Positions 1-6,925 of a stretch of 10,587 nt of DNA are shown here, in pieces (the stretch's first letter is position 1; each line of letters begins with the position of its first letter). The DNA lies in NCBI GenBank assembly GCA_905198825.1, contig CAJKEF010000022.1, positions 1-10,587 of the forward strand, in the 5' to 3' direction. Both the position numbers and the translations under genes were made by a program. The notes beneath the pieces were generated by a model. The model was not told where the DNA came from, ran no database searches, and saw only the letters and a program-made list of their open reading frames with translations. This DNA comes from an uncultured Collinsella sp. Lineage in GTDB: Bacteria > Actinomycetota > Coriobacteriia > Coriobacteriales > Coriobacteriaceae.

Positions 1-1444
1 CGTCTGCGTTGCCGTCTTTGCCAACCAGGTCGTTCTTAATCTGGCTATAGGTGTAGCGGTTGCCGGTCGTAAGCTCGACAAGTTCAATAGCCTGGTCCAT
101 GGGATAGGTCGACACAGGGTCCTGCGTACGTCCATTAACGGTTTGCGGAATCACGTACGGATAGACAGGGCCGCTGGCGTAGACGGTGTAGCCGTTGCCT
201 AGGCTGACCGTGCCCAAAACCGTATCGCCGTCGTCGGGCATAAAGGTCTCGCCGTCGCGCACTGCGACAAGTGTCACGATTGGCGTATTGGTGTCATCGC
301 CCAGATAGATGCACAGCGTGCTGCCGTTTTGCCAGGTCGCGACCTTGCCATACCACTCAACCGGAATATCGAGCTGATACAGGTTCGTCGCCTTGTGTCG
401 AGCGTCGGCATCGCGGGCGGACTGTGCCTCGCTTGCGCTTACGGCGTTGGCGGCGGCATCACGGCGCGTAATTGCCGCCTGCTGGAGTATCTTTGCCGCG
501 GCGGCAGAGCTTGCGCCCCCTTCCTCGGCATACTTGGCGGCGGCATCGATCTGGTCGTCGGTCACCGTGTCGGCCGAAGGCACCTTGAGCTTAAAGGTCG
601 CCTGGGCACTTAAATCCTGTCCATCGCTCTTAACGGTGACCTGCGTCTTGGTGGTCGGGACGGTATAGATGGTGCCGTCGGCCGCGATGGGGGAGGCGGC
701 GATGGAGAGCGTGTAATCGCCGGGCAGCAGTTTGATGCCGCGGCCGTGCTCGTCAACATAGAGCGTTTCGCTCACGGAGGAGCCGTCAGAATCCTGACCG
801 CTCACCTGTACGGGAATCTTGGAGCCGGCGGAACAGTCGAGCCCCGCGGCATGTACGCCAATCTGCACCGACATCATCGTGTGCGCACTGGCGGCGACAG
901 CGGCAGCCTGCTCTTGCTGATATCCGTTCCAGGCAGCATAGCCTGCGCCGCCGGCGACGAGCGCGACGGCCACAACGCCGGCAACCATCAGGTTGCGGCG
1001 CTTGGGCGACATCTTGCGATGACGAACCTCGGCTTCGCGTGCCGAAGGAACGGACGGTAGGGGAATATCGCCCATGGCGATGGTCTCGTCCACGGCAGGT
1101 GCAGAACCCAGGCCAGGAAGCTCGCGGGTCAGCGAATCCTCGGCCGGCAAGCTGTCGAGCAAGACGGTTTCCTCGCCCGTGTCGGATTCGGGCTGGTCAT
1201 CGCCCTTGCTATCGTCCTCTTCGGCTTCGGCTTCGGCTTCGGCTTCGGCTTCGGCTTCGTCAGGAGCGTCTTTGACGTCGCTGTCTTCGTCCTCGGTGCC
1301 TTCGTGCGCCTCGTCCTGTGTGTCGACGGCCGAATCGCTAAACGAGAGCTCATCTAGCGCAATCCGGTCAAGGCTCTCCAGGGCCTCGGCACACGCTTCT
1401 GCATCTTGGGCCGCATCCTCTTGGCCCATCGTCTCATCATTCAT
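1..1444 (-). CDS. Membrane-anchored extracytoplasmic protein with acidic N-terminal tail (3' end outside window)
   Basis: An open frame runs without a stop from an ATG at 1444 to the window edge, giving 481 codons and no C-terminus. The start sits about 5 bases after a GGGGGA ribosome site. Residues 1-150 are predicted cytoplasmic and extremely rich in Asp/Glu, including a Glu-Ala repeat at 63-75. A basic stretch (SPKRR) precedes one hydrophobic helix at about 151-173, so the rest should lie outside the membrane. Outside are a beta-rich, Ig- or carboxypeptidase-regulatory-like stretch (about 190-290), an Ala-rich helical stretch (about 297-348), and a second beta-rich domain from about 360 (IPVEWYGKV, then GTVSLGNGYTVYA). 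The last resembles, from memory only, domains in other Coriobacteriia surface proteins. No catalytic motif or sortase signal is visible, though the C-terminus is missing. Function unknown; a surface or envelope role is inferred from topology. Confidence 0.8.
   Translation of the reverse strand, partial: MNDETMGQEDAAQDAEACAEALESLDRIALDELSFSDSAVDTQDEAHEGTEDEDSDVKDAPDEAEAEAEAEAEAEEDDSKGDDQPESDTGEETVLLDSLPAEDSLTRELPGLGSAPAVDETIAMGDIPLPSVPSAREAEVRHRKMSPKRRNLMVAGVVAVALVAGGAGYAAWNGYQQEQAAAVAASAHTMMSVQIGVHAAGLDCSAGSKIPVQVSGQDSDGSSVSETLYVDEHGRGIKLLPGDYTLSIAASPIAADGTIYTVPTTKTQVTVKSDGQDLSAQATFKLKVPSADTVTDDQIDAAAKYAEEGGASSAAAAKILQQAAITRRDAAANAVSASEAQSARDADARHKATNLYQLDIPVEWYGKVATWQNGSTLCIYLGDDTNTPIVTLVAVRDGETFMPDDGDTVLGTVSLGNGYTVYASGPVYPYVIPQTVNGRTQDPVSTYPMDQAIELVELTTGNRYTYSQIKNDLVGKDGNAD
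1220..1259. repeat. Six-base tandem repeat (TTCGGC)x6 plus partial unit
   Basis: Six perfect TTCGGC units plus a partial TTCG lie inside the acidic tail of the minus-strand surface protein. On the coding strand they read GAAGCC and encode alternating Glu-Ala (residues 63-75). Because the unit is 6 bases, slippage would add or remove Glu-Ala pairs without breaking the frame. Confidence 0.9.
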
Positions 1445-1569
1445 ACATCCCCCAAGCTCAATATCGGGACAACAATGTACCCAAAAACAGAGTCATATAG
1501 AGCTGTCAGGCGATCGGAAATCTGATTTTATCTGTGCGAGAGGTTTTGAATATGTGCGTGGATGCGCGC

Positions 1570-1616
1570 AACAACAAAAAGCCCCCGAAAAGCGAGCGAA
1601 ACGCTTTTCGGGGGCT
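1570..1616 (-). terminator. Rho-independent terminator of the TetR/DUF5692-like unit
   Basis: A perfect 15-bp stem (1580-1594 with 1602-1616) closes a 7-base loop. Read on the minus strand, it is followed directly by a T-rich run (TTTTTGTTGTTG). The plus-strand exit has no T run, so it acts on minus-strand transcripts. It lies about 70 bases past the stop of the membrane protein and insulates the surface-protein gene further along the same strand. Confidence 0.9.
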
Positions 1617-1683
1617 CTGCGAGGCAACCGATTGAAAATCTGGCAGGCGGGCCTATGCCCAAGTGCCAACAGCGACCAGCACG

Positions 1684-2691
1684 TTACTCGGCGTGCGCGT
1701 AATCAACCTTGGCGCGGCGAGCGGTGGCCTTCTCCCAATCGCTGGTGCCCTCAAAGACATCCTGCTTGTAGGGATTGCGGCCGAGCTTCTTGGCGCGGTA
1801 GGCGATGTAGATGATCGCGGCGACGTTGGCGATCAGTGCGGCGATCGAGACCGCGGTAGCGGCGCCGGGGTCGAGCGTGGAGTGGGTCACAAAGATGGAC
1901 TCCTCCTGGAAGTACGGGAACACCTGGGCAAACATGCACCAAATGGCCAGCGTAAAGGCGCGGTTCTGGATCCAGCCGCCCTTGTTCCAGATAAAGGCGG
2001 CGACGGTGGGCGCCAGCAGCAGCGCAAAGCCGCAGAACCAGGAGTGGGTGGGCAGGCAGTTGTAGGTGTAGCAGAAGTTCCAGATATCGTAGGCGATGAT
2101 GTAGACCCAGGTCATGTCGGGCCACAGCATGTCGGTTTGATCCTCGGAGGCGTAGACGCTCCACCAACCGGTCATGCAGAAGATGTTGATGAGACCGGCG
2201 ATGCCGTTGAACACGTTGTTCCAGCCGGCAAGCTGCGTGGCACCCTCGGAGGTGACCCAGGTGGACTGGCCCAGGACAAAGAAGTGATAGGCGCTCTCGA
2301 AGTCGGACACGACGGCGATCATGATGTTGATGGCGACGATCACAAACGGCCATGCACGGAACCAATGCGCCTTGCCGATCTTGCCCCACTGGTACTTAAT
2401 GGCAATGAAGCCCCAGCAACCGGCCAGCGCCGCGTATACCTTGGCGTAGTGGAACCAGCTGTTCTGGTACACGTGAGTGGGGTTGGTGAGCGCCCACTCG
2501 GCACCCTGCGAAACGCCGATGGCGATGGCGACGCAGTAGATGGTCATGGCCAGCGGGGCCACGCCAAAGATGATTGCCGCGCCCAGCTTAGTGCGGCGGC
2601 CGACCTCGTTGAGCACGATCAGGCCAATAAAGACCATGGCCCAGCCTGCCCAGTGGATAAGGGTATCGCTACCCCAAACATCGAACAGCAT
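1684..2691 (-). CDS. Nine-helix, Trp-rich membrane protein, DUF5692-like
   Basis: 335 residues, starting at ATG 2691 behind a good AAGGAG ribosome site about 7 bases upstream. About nine hydrophobic helices are visible (roughly 13-28, 37-60, 82-99, 113-129, 155-176, 194-211, 219-236, 244-262, 278-299), with a short hydrophilic, charged C-terminal tail (300-335). Trp is very frequent and there are several Cys in or near the helices (C53, C92, C172, C207, C212, C220, C252), but no CxxC or heme-type motif. From memory the pattern matches the uncharacterised DUF5692 family; this was not searched. It lies 63 bases downstream of the TetR gene on the same strand and is probably cotranscribed, ending at the terminator at 1570-1616. 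A transporter or a membrane partner of the divergent flavoprotein are both possible; nothing in the sequence decides between them. Confidence 0.85.
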   Translation of the reverse strand: MLFDVWGSDTLIHWAGWAMVFIGLIVLNEVGRRTKLGAAIIFGVAPLAMTIYCVAIAIGVSQGAEWALTNPTHVYQNSWFHYAKVYAALAGCWGFIAIKYQWGKIGKAHWFRAWPFVIVAINIMIAVVSDFESAYHFFVLGQSTWVTSEGATQLAGWNNVFNGIAGLINIFCMTGWWSVYASEDQTDMLWPDMTWVYIIAYDIWNFCYTYNCLPTHSWFCGFALLLAPTVAAFIWNKGGWIQNRAFTLAIWCMFAQVFPYFQEESIFVTHSTLDPGAATAVSIAALIANVAAIIYIAYRAKKLGRNPYKQDVFEGTSDWEKATARRAKVDYAHAE

Positions 2692-2754
2692 GCTGCTCTC
2701 CTTTCACACGCCCGCGGCCCCTCTTCTGATCGCGGGCAGTTTGGCCAAATGTCG

Positions 2755-3417
2755 TCAGTTCTGGGGCTTGCGCTCCGGATACTTGGCGGTATAGCCCTCG
2801 ATGTGGAGTGTCGAGGCGATGATTTCCTTGACCGTCTCGTCGGGCACATCGGGGTGCGTGCGGATATACATCAAAAGACCCATGATGAGGGTGTAGAACG
2901 TCTCGTAGACATGGTCGATGCGTAGCTCATGATGGGCGACAAAATCCACCACGGTGGTGTCGCAGATATACTGTGCCACGCGCTGGACCACGTTGTGCAA
3001 AAAGCCGCCGTAGAGCGCGCCGCTGCTCGAGGTAAGCGTGCTCGGCAGCTCGTGGCCGCTGGCGACCAGGCGCTTAAAGAGCGGGGCGACGGTGTCGAGC
3101 GCGCCCTCGATATCACCGACGGTGCGGTCGGCGTTCCACCGCTCGAGTTCGGAGATAAAGCCGTCGATCGCCTCGTCCATAACAGCGGTGACGGCGGCGT
3201 CCATGTCGGCGAAGTAGTGGTAGAACAATGAACGCGTGCAGCCGGCTCGCTTGGTCACGGCCGATACCGATAGGTGGGACACGCCCAGCTCGGAGCTTAC
3301 GGTGCGCACGGCATCGAGGATCTCGCGACGGCGTTCGTCGCCCGTCAGGCGCTTTGCCGCGCTATCGGATGCGGGGACGGCATCGACCACAGAGGTACCT
3401 GCTGTGTTGTTGCCCAT
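2755..3417 (-). CDS. TetR/AcrR-family transcriptional regulator
   Basis: 220 residues, start ATG 3417. After a flexible 25-residue leader comes a classic TetR DNA-binding domain at about 27-72: a first helix (RREILDAVRTVSSELG), then SVSAVTKRAGCTRSLFYHYFADM, where the turn and recognition helix end in the family's typical FYHYF. The remainder is the variable all-helical ligand and dimerisation domain. Length is typical of the family. It is transcribed away from the Fe-S flavoprotein gene at 3606, and the shared gap holds two matching inverted repeats suited to a TetR dimer. The membrane-protein gene follows 63 bases downstream. Inferred role: ligand-responsive repressor of both directions, including itself. 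The ligand cannot be predicted. Confidence 0.92.
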   Translation of the reverse strand: MGNNTAGTSVVDAVPASDSAAKRLTGDERRREILDAVRTVSSELGVSHLSVSAVTKRAGCTRSLFYHYFADMDAAVTAVMDEAIDGFISELERWNADRTVGDIEGALDTVAPLFKRLVASGHELPSTLTSSSGALYGGFLHNVVQRVAQYICDTTVVDFVAHHELRIDHVYETFYTLIMGLLMYIRTHPDVPDETVKEIIASTLHIEGYTAKYPERKPQN

Positions 3418-3475
3418 GTTTTGCCGCCTTTCATCCTCTTTTGCCTGACCGTTCGCCTAACAGTCTTGAATATTG

Positions 3476-3490
3476 TTGACGGTTCGTCAA
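3476..3490. promoter_or_regulatory. Putative TetR operator 1 (TTGAC-N5-GTCAA)
   Basis: A perfect inverted repeat with 5-base arms and a 5-base spacer, TTGAC GGTTC GTCAA, lies between the divergent tetR-type gene and the flavoprotein gene. The same arms and spacing recur at 3499-3513, with centres 23 bp apart. Size and symmetry suit a TetR-family dimer; binding is inferred. Confidence 0.65.
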
Positions 3491-3498
3491 TACTATTT

Positions 3499-3513
3499 TT
3501 GACACAATGTCAA
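3499..3513. promoter_or_regulatory. Putative TetR operator 2 (TTGAC-N5-GTCAA)
   Basis: The second copy, TTGAC ACAAT GTCAA, has arms identical to operator 1 and an unrelated spacer, which suggests the arms are what is under selection. Its right arm extends to GTCAACAAT (3509-3517), the exact reverse complement of ATTGTTGAC (3472-3480) at the outer edge of operator 1. The two sites together therefore form a larger symmetric array. TTGACA here could also serve as a -35 box, but no well-spaced -10 was found on either strand. Confidence 0.65.
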
Positions 3514-3605
3514 CAATGGCGGGTGAACGGCATGGGGCATGCCCGGCCTGCAAAAAAAGAGGGGCGCTGCGGCCTCGTCGGGCTGTGGCAAGAGAAGGGA
3601 CAACC

Positions 3606-6383
3606 ATGATTCTCAACGGACCGGGGATTAGCTACACCGAGCCCGATATCGGTTCGGAGTTCGTGCCGCCGCTGCCGGAGCATCCGCGCGAGGCCATCGT
3701 CAAACTGTGCGAGCACTGCACCAACCGTCTGTTGCACCGCGACGAGCTGCTGGGCTACGAGTACTGGTCGTTTGCCGAGGCCGCGACCGACGAGCAGGCC
3801 GAAGTGCTCTGCAAGATGAAGATGCGCCGTCCCTACACGCTGCCCGAGATGGTCAAGCTCACCGGCATGCCCGAGGCCCAGATCGAGAAGATGCTCGACG
3901 ACATGAGCTACACGGGTCTGCTCGAGTACAACTGGGAAAACCCCGAGCGCGCCAAGCAGTGGGTGCTGCCCATGCTGGTACCGGGTTCCGCCGAGTTCCT
4001 CAACATGCGCGTGAGCCAGCTCGAGGAGCATCCGGTCTATGCCAAGTTCTTTGAGCAGGCGTCCAAGGGGCCGCTGTCCAAAGCCACGCCGATGGTGCCG
4101 CCCGGAGGCGCCGGTATCGGTATGCACGTCATTCCGGTCGAGAAGGCTATCGATGCTTCGAGCACCTCGGTGCCGATCGAGCATATCGAGCATTGGCTCG
4201 ACAAATACGATGGCAAATATGCCGCCAGCACCTGCAGCTGCCGCGCGAGCCGTCGCGTGATGGGCGAGGGCTGCGCCGACGACCCCGCCGACTGGTGCAT
4301 TGCCGTGGGCGATATGGCCGACTATGTGGTTGAGACCGACCGCGGCCATTATGTAACGCGCGACGAGGTCTACGACATCCTGCGCCAGGCCGAGGACAAC
4401 GGCTTTGTGCACCAGATCACCAATATCGACGGCGAGAACAAGATCTTCGCCATCTGCAACTGCAACGTCAACGTGTGCTACGCCCTGCGCACCTCGCAGC
4501 TGTTCAACACGCCCAACCTGTCGCGCTCGGCCTATGTCGCCAAGGTCGAGAAGGACAAGTGCGTGGCCTGCGGTCGCTGCGTTGAGGTGTGCCCGGCCGG
4601 TGCCGCCAAGCTCGGCCAGAAGCTCTGCAGCAAAAAGGCCGGCGGACAGGTGCCCGAGTATCCGCGCCAGGAGCTGCCCGATGCCACCAAGTGGGACCAC
4701 ACCAAGTGGTCGCCCAACTACCGCAACGATAACCGTATCGAGACGCACAAGTCCGGCACCGCGCCCTGCAAGACGGCCTGCCCCGCGCACGTTGCCGTTC
4801 AGGGCTACTTAAAGCTTGCGGCGCAGGGCCGCTATGACGAGGCGCTGGCGCTCATCAAGCGCGAGAACCCGCTGCCCGCTATCTGCGGGCGTGTGTGCAA
4901 TCGCCGCTGCGAGGATGCCTGCACCCGTGGTCGCGTGGATGCCGCCGTGGCTATCGACGAGGTCAAGAAGTTCATCGCCCAGCGCGATCTGGATGCCGCG
5001 ACCCGCTATGTCCCGCCCGTGGTGACGCCGACACGCGCTGGCGGCTTCGATCAGAAGATCGCCATCATCGGTGCCGGCCCGGCCGGTCTGTCCTGCGCTT
5101 TTTATCTGGCCGAGAAGGGCTACAAGCCCGTCGTGTTCGAGAAGAACGAGCGCCCGGGCGGCATGCTCACCTACGGCATTCCCAGCTTTAAGCTGCAGAA
5201 GGACGTCATTGAGGCCGAGGTCGAGGTCATTCGCCTGATGGGCGCCGAGTTCCGCTATGGCGTGGAAGTCGGTCGCGACGTGACGCTCGACGAGCTGCGC
5301 GCGCAGGGCTTTAAGGCCTTCTACGTGGCTATTGGCTGCCAGGGCGGCCGCCTTGCCGGTATTCCGGGCGAGGATGCCGAGGATGTGACCGTAGCTGTTG
5401 ACTTCCTTCGCGAGGTCAACAACGGCAAGATCGACACGCTGCCCGGCCGCACCATCGTGGTGGGCGGCGGCAACGTGGCTATCGACGTCGCGCGCAACGC
5501 CTGCCGCCTGGGTTCCGAGCACGTTGAGATGTTCTGCCTGGAGAGCGAGGCTCAGATGCCCGCCAGCGAGGAGGAGCGTCGCGAGGCCGTTGAGGACGGC
5601 GCGCACATCAGCTGCGGTTGGGGTCCCAAGGAGGTTCACCTGGATGAGGCCGGCCATGTGTGCGGTATCACCTTCAAGCGCTGCACGCGTGTCTTTGACG
5701 ACGAGGGCCGTTTTGCGCCCGAGTACGACGAGAGCGATCTGCGCCGTGTCGATGCCGACCGTGTCGTCATGTCGATTGGCCAGTCCATTGTGTGGGGCGA
5801 CCTGCTGGCTGGCTCCAAGGTGGAGCTCGGCCGCGGCCAGGGTGCCCTTGCCGATCCCCAGACCTACCAGACCGCCGAACCCGACATCTTTGTGGGTGGT
5901 GACGTCTACACTGGCCCCAGCTTTGCCATCGACGCTATCGCCGCCGGCCACGAGGCCGCGGTGTCCATCCATCGCTTTGTGCAGCCGGGCTCCACGCTCA
6001 CCATCGGCCGCAATCAGCGCCGCTACACCGCGCTCGACCGCGACGACGTTGTGCTCGAGAGCTACGACAACGCGAGCCGCGAGGTTGCCCACGTGGACCG
6101 CGAACGCGAGAAGGCTGCGCCGTTTAGCGAGTATGTTGAGACCTTTACCGAGGAGCAGGTGCGCGCCGAGACCGCCCGCTGCCTGGGCTGCGGCGCCTCG
6201 ATCGTCGACCCCAACAAGTGCATCGGCTGCGGCCTGTGCACCACCAAGTGCGCGTTTGACGCTATCCATCTGGATCGCGACCGCCCCGAGTGCTCCACGA
6301 TGGTCAAATACGAGCAAAAGCTCCCAAGCCTGGGCAAGTACGCGCTCAAGCGCGCCATCAAGATTAAGTTCGGTCGCAAGTAA
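3606..6383 (+). CDS. Multi-cluster Fe-S flavoprotein, GltD-like FAD/NAD(P)H oxidoreductase with extra Fe-S modules
   Basis: 925 residues from ATG 3606, chosen because AGAAGGGA lies just upstream; an in-frame ATG at 3507 falls inside operator 2. Order of parts: a CxxC pair (C35, C38); a winged-helix-like segment (about 76-133); a Cys module C210-x-C212-x10-C223-x7-C231; a second group C284, C286, C291; a ferredoxin 4Fe-4S motif (C319, C322, C325, C329, then Pro); the GltD-type N-terminal Fe-S domain (C388, C392, C427, C431, C435, C439); an FAD Rossmann motif (GAGPAG, 489-494); an NAD(P)H motif (VVGGGNVAIDVA, 618-629); and a C-terminal cluster domain (C859, C862, C872, C875, C878, C882). GltD-like proteins (about 450-500 residues) pass electrons between NAD(P)H, FAD and Fe-S centres. 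No glutamate synthase large subunit or PreA-like partner is present, so the acceptor is unknown. It is cytoplasmic (no signal peptide), divergent from the TetR gene, and hypA follows after 30 bases. Confidence 0.92.
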   Translation: MILNGPGISYTEPDIGSEFVPPLPEHPREAIVKLCEHCTNRLLHRDELLGYEYWSFAEAATDEQAEVLCKMKMRRPYTLPEMVKLTGMPEAQIEKMLDDMSYTGLLEYNWENPERAKQWVLPMLVPGSAEFLNMRVSQLEEHPVYAKFFEQASKGPLSKATPMVPPGGAGIGMHVIPVEKAIDASSTSVPIEHIEHWLDKYDGKYAASTCSCRASRRVMGEGCADDPADWCIAVGDMADYVVETDRGHYVTRDEVYDILRQAEDNGFVHQITNIDGENKIFAICNCNVNVCYALRTSQLFNTPNLSRSAYVAKVEKDKCVACGRCVEVCPAGAAKLGQKLCSKKAGGQVPEYPRQELPDATKWDHTKWSPNYRNDNRIETHKSGTAPCKTACPAHVAVQGYLKLAAQGRYDEALALIKRENPLPAICGRVCNRRCEDACTRGRVDAAVAIDEVKKFIAQRDLDAATRYVPPVVTPTRAGGFDQKIAIIGAGPAGLSCAFYLAEKGYKPVVFEKNERPGGMLTYGIPSFKLQKDVIEAEVEVIRLMGAEFRYGVEVGRDVTLDELRAQGFKAFYVAIGCQGGRLAGIPGEDAEDVTVAVDFLREVNNGKIDTLPGRTIVVGGGNVAIDVARNACRLGSEHVEMFCLESEAQMPASEEERREAVEDGAHISCGWGPKEVHLDEAGHVCGITFKRCTRVFDDEGRFAPEYDESDLRRVDADRVVMSIGQSIVWGDLLAGSKVELGRGQGALADPQTYQTAEPDIFVGGDVYTGPSFAIDAIAAGHEAAVSIHRFVQPGSTLTIGRNQRRYTALDRDDVVLESYDNASREVAHVDREREKAAPFSEYVETFTEEQVRAETARCLGCGASIVDPNKCIGCGLCTTKCAFDAIHLDRDRPECSTMVKYEQKLPSLGKYALKRAIKIKFGRK

Positions 6384-6413
6384 GTAGCCATAACGGGAAC
6401 GGCGGAAGAAAAA

Positions 6414-6842
6414 GTGCATGAATTGGGGATCGTTTACCACATCATTCGCGATGTCGAGAATGTAGCGCGCGCTCATGGCGTGCGTCGCGTTTCGAGCGTA
6501 ACGTTGCTGTTGGGCGAGGTCTCGGGCGTCGTTCCCGACTTGCTGCTCGACGCTTGGCGCTGGGCAGCAGATAAAAAGCCTATCGCGCAGGGCGCGGAGC
6601 TTGTTGTGGAGCCCGTCGAGGCTGTGACGCATTGCGAGGCATGTGGCCGCGACTACGCGACGGTCGAGCACGGCAAGACCTGCCCCCATTGCGGCAGCGG
6701 CGAGACATACCTGCTGCAGGGCCAGGAGGTCATGATTAAGCAGATCGAGACCCCCGACGAGGACCCGGCAGGCGCTGTCCCCGATGACCCCTCCGACGCC
6801 CCCGATGCCGTCGACGCCGCCAACCCCCTCCACATCGCCTAG
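6414..6842 (+). CDS. hypA: Hydrogenase/urease nickel metallochaperone HypA with acidic C-terminal extension
   Basis: 142 residues from a GTG start at 6414 preceded by GGAAG. This start is favoured because it yields MHELGI, in which the N-terminal amine and His2 bind nickel in HypA proteins; the nearby ATG at 6418 is out of frame. The zinc site has C74, C77, C90 and C93, and the core ends in the typical GQEVMIKQIE at about 112. HypA delivers nickel to [NiFe]-hydrogenase (or urease) precursors, usually with HypB. Residues 113-142 are an added tail rich in Asp, Pro and Ala that the roughly 113-118-residue family normally lacks. No hypB, hydrogenase or urease gene is in the window. It follows the Fe-S flavoprotein by 30 bases with no terminator between, so the two are probably cotranscribed, ending at the terminator at 6853-6925. 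Confidence 0.93.
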   Translation: MHELGIVYHIIRDVENVARAHGVRRVSSVTLLLGEVSGVVPDLLLDAWRWAADKKPIAQGAELVVEPVEAVTHCEACGRDYATVEHGKTCPHCGSGETYLLQGQEVMIKQIETPDEDPAGAVPDDPSDAPDAVDAANPLHIA

Positions 6843-6852
6843 GATTCCCTAT

Positions 6853-6925
6853 AAGTTGCGGTGAAATAGTTCCTAGATTCAGCCTTCTGGCTCTTAAACA
6901 AGAACTATTCCACCGCAACTTTTTT
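6853..6925 (+). terminator. Long-stem terminator after hypA (20-bp inverted repeat)
   Basis: Two 20-base arms (6853-6872 and 6902-6921) match with a single mismatch around a 29-base loop, and a run of six T (6920-6925) follows at once. The loop holds its own small hairpin (AGCC-TTCT-GGCT, 6881-6892). Position and T run fit Rho-independent termination of the flavoprotein-hypA transcript. The stem is longer than terminators usually need, so it may also be a copy of a dispersed palindromic repeat. Confidence 0.8.

Noticed and set aside
1074..1814. Ser/Ala-rich plus-strand frame, 246 codons
   Set aside because: Antisense to the acidic surface protein and crosses the terminator; Ser/Ala richness comes from reading Glu/Asp/Ala codons backwards.
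1663..2925. 420-codon plus-strand open frame
   Set aside because: It runs across the recognised membrane protein, the intergenic gap and part of the TetR gene; the Gly/Asp/Val-rich low-complexity product is typical of an antisense shadow.
3535..3544. Palindrome GGGCATGCCC in the flavoprotein leader
   Set aside because: A short single palindrome in GC-rich DNA is expected by chance; there is no second copy or positional logic.
3507..3605. 33-residue N-terminal extension of the flavoprotein from an ATG at 3507
   Set aside because: That ATG lies inside the second inverted repeat and has no ribosome site; ATG 3606 has AGAAGGGA upstream and begins the conserved-looking protein.
4809..6833. 674-codon open frame on the minus strand opposite the flavoprotein and hypA
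   Set aside because: Composition artefact of high-GC coding; it spans two recognised genes and the gap between them and shows no family motifs.
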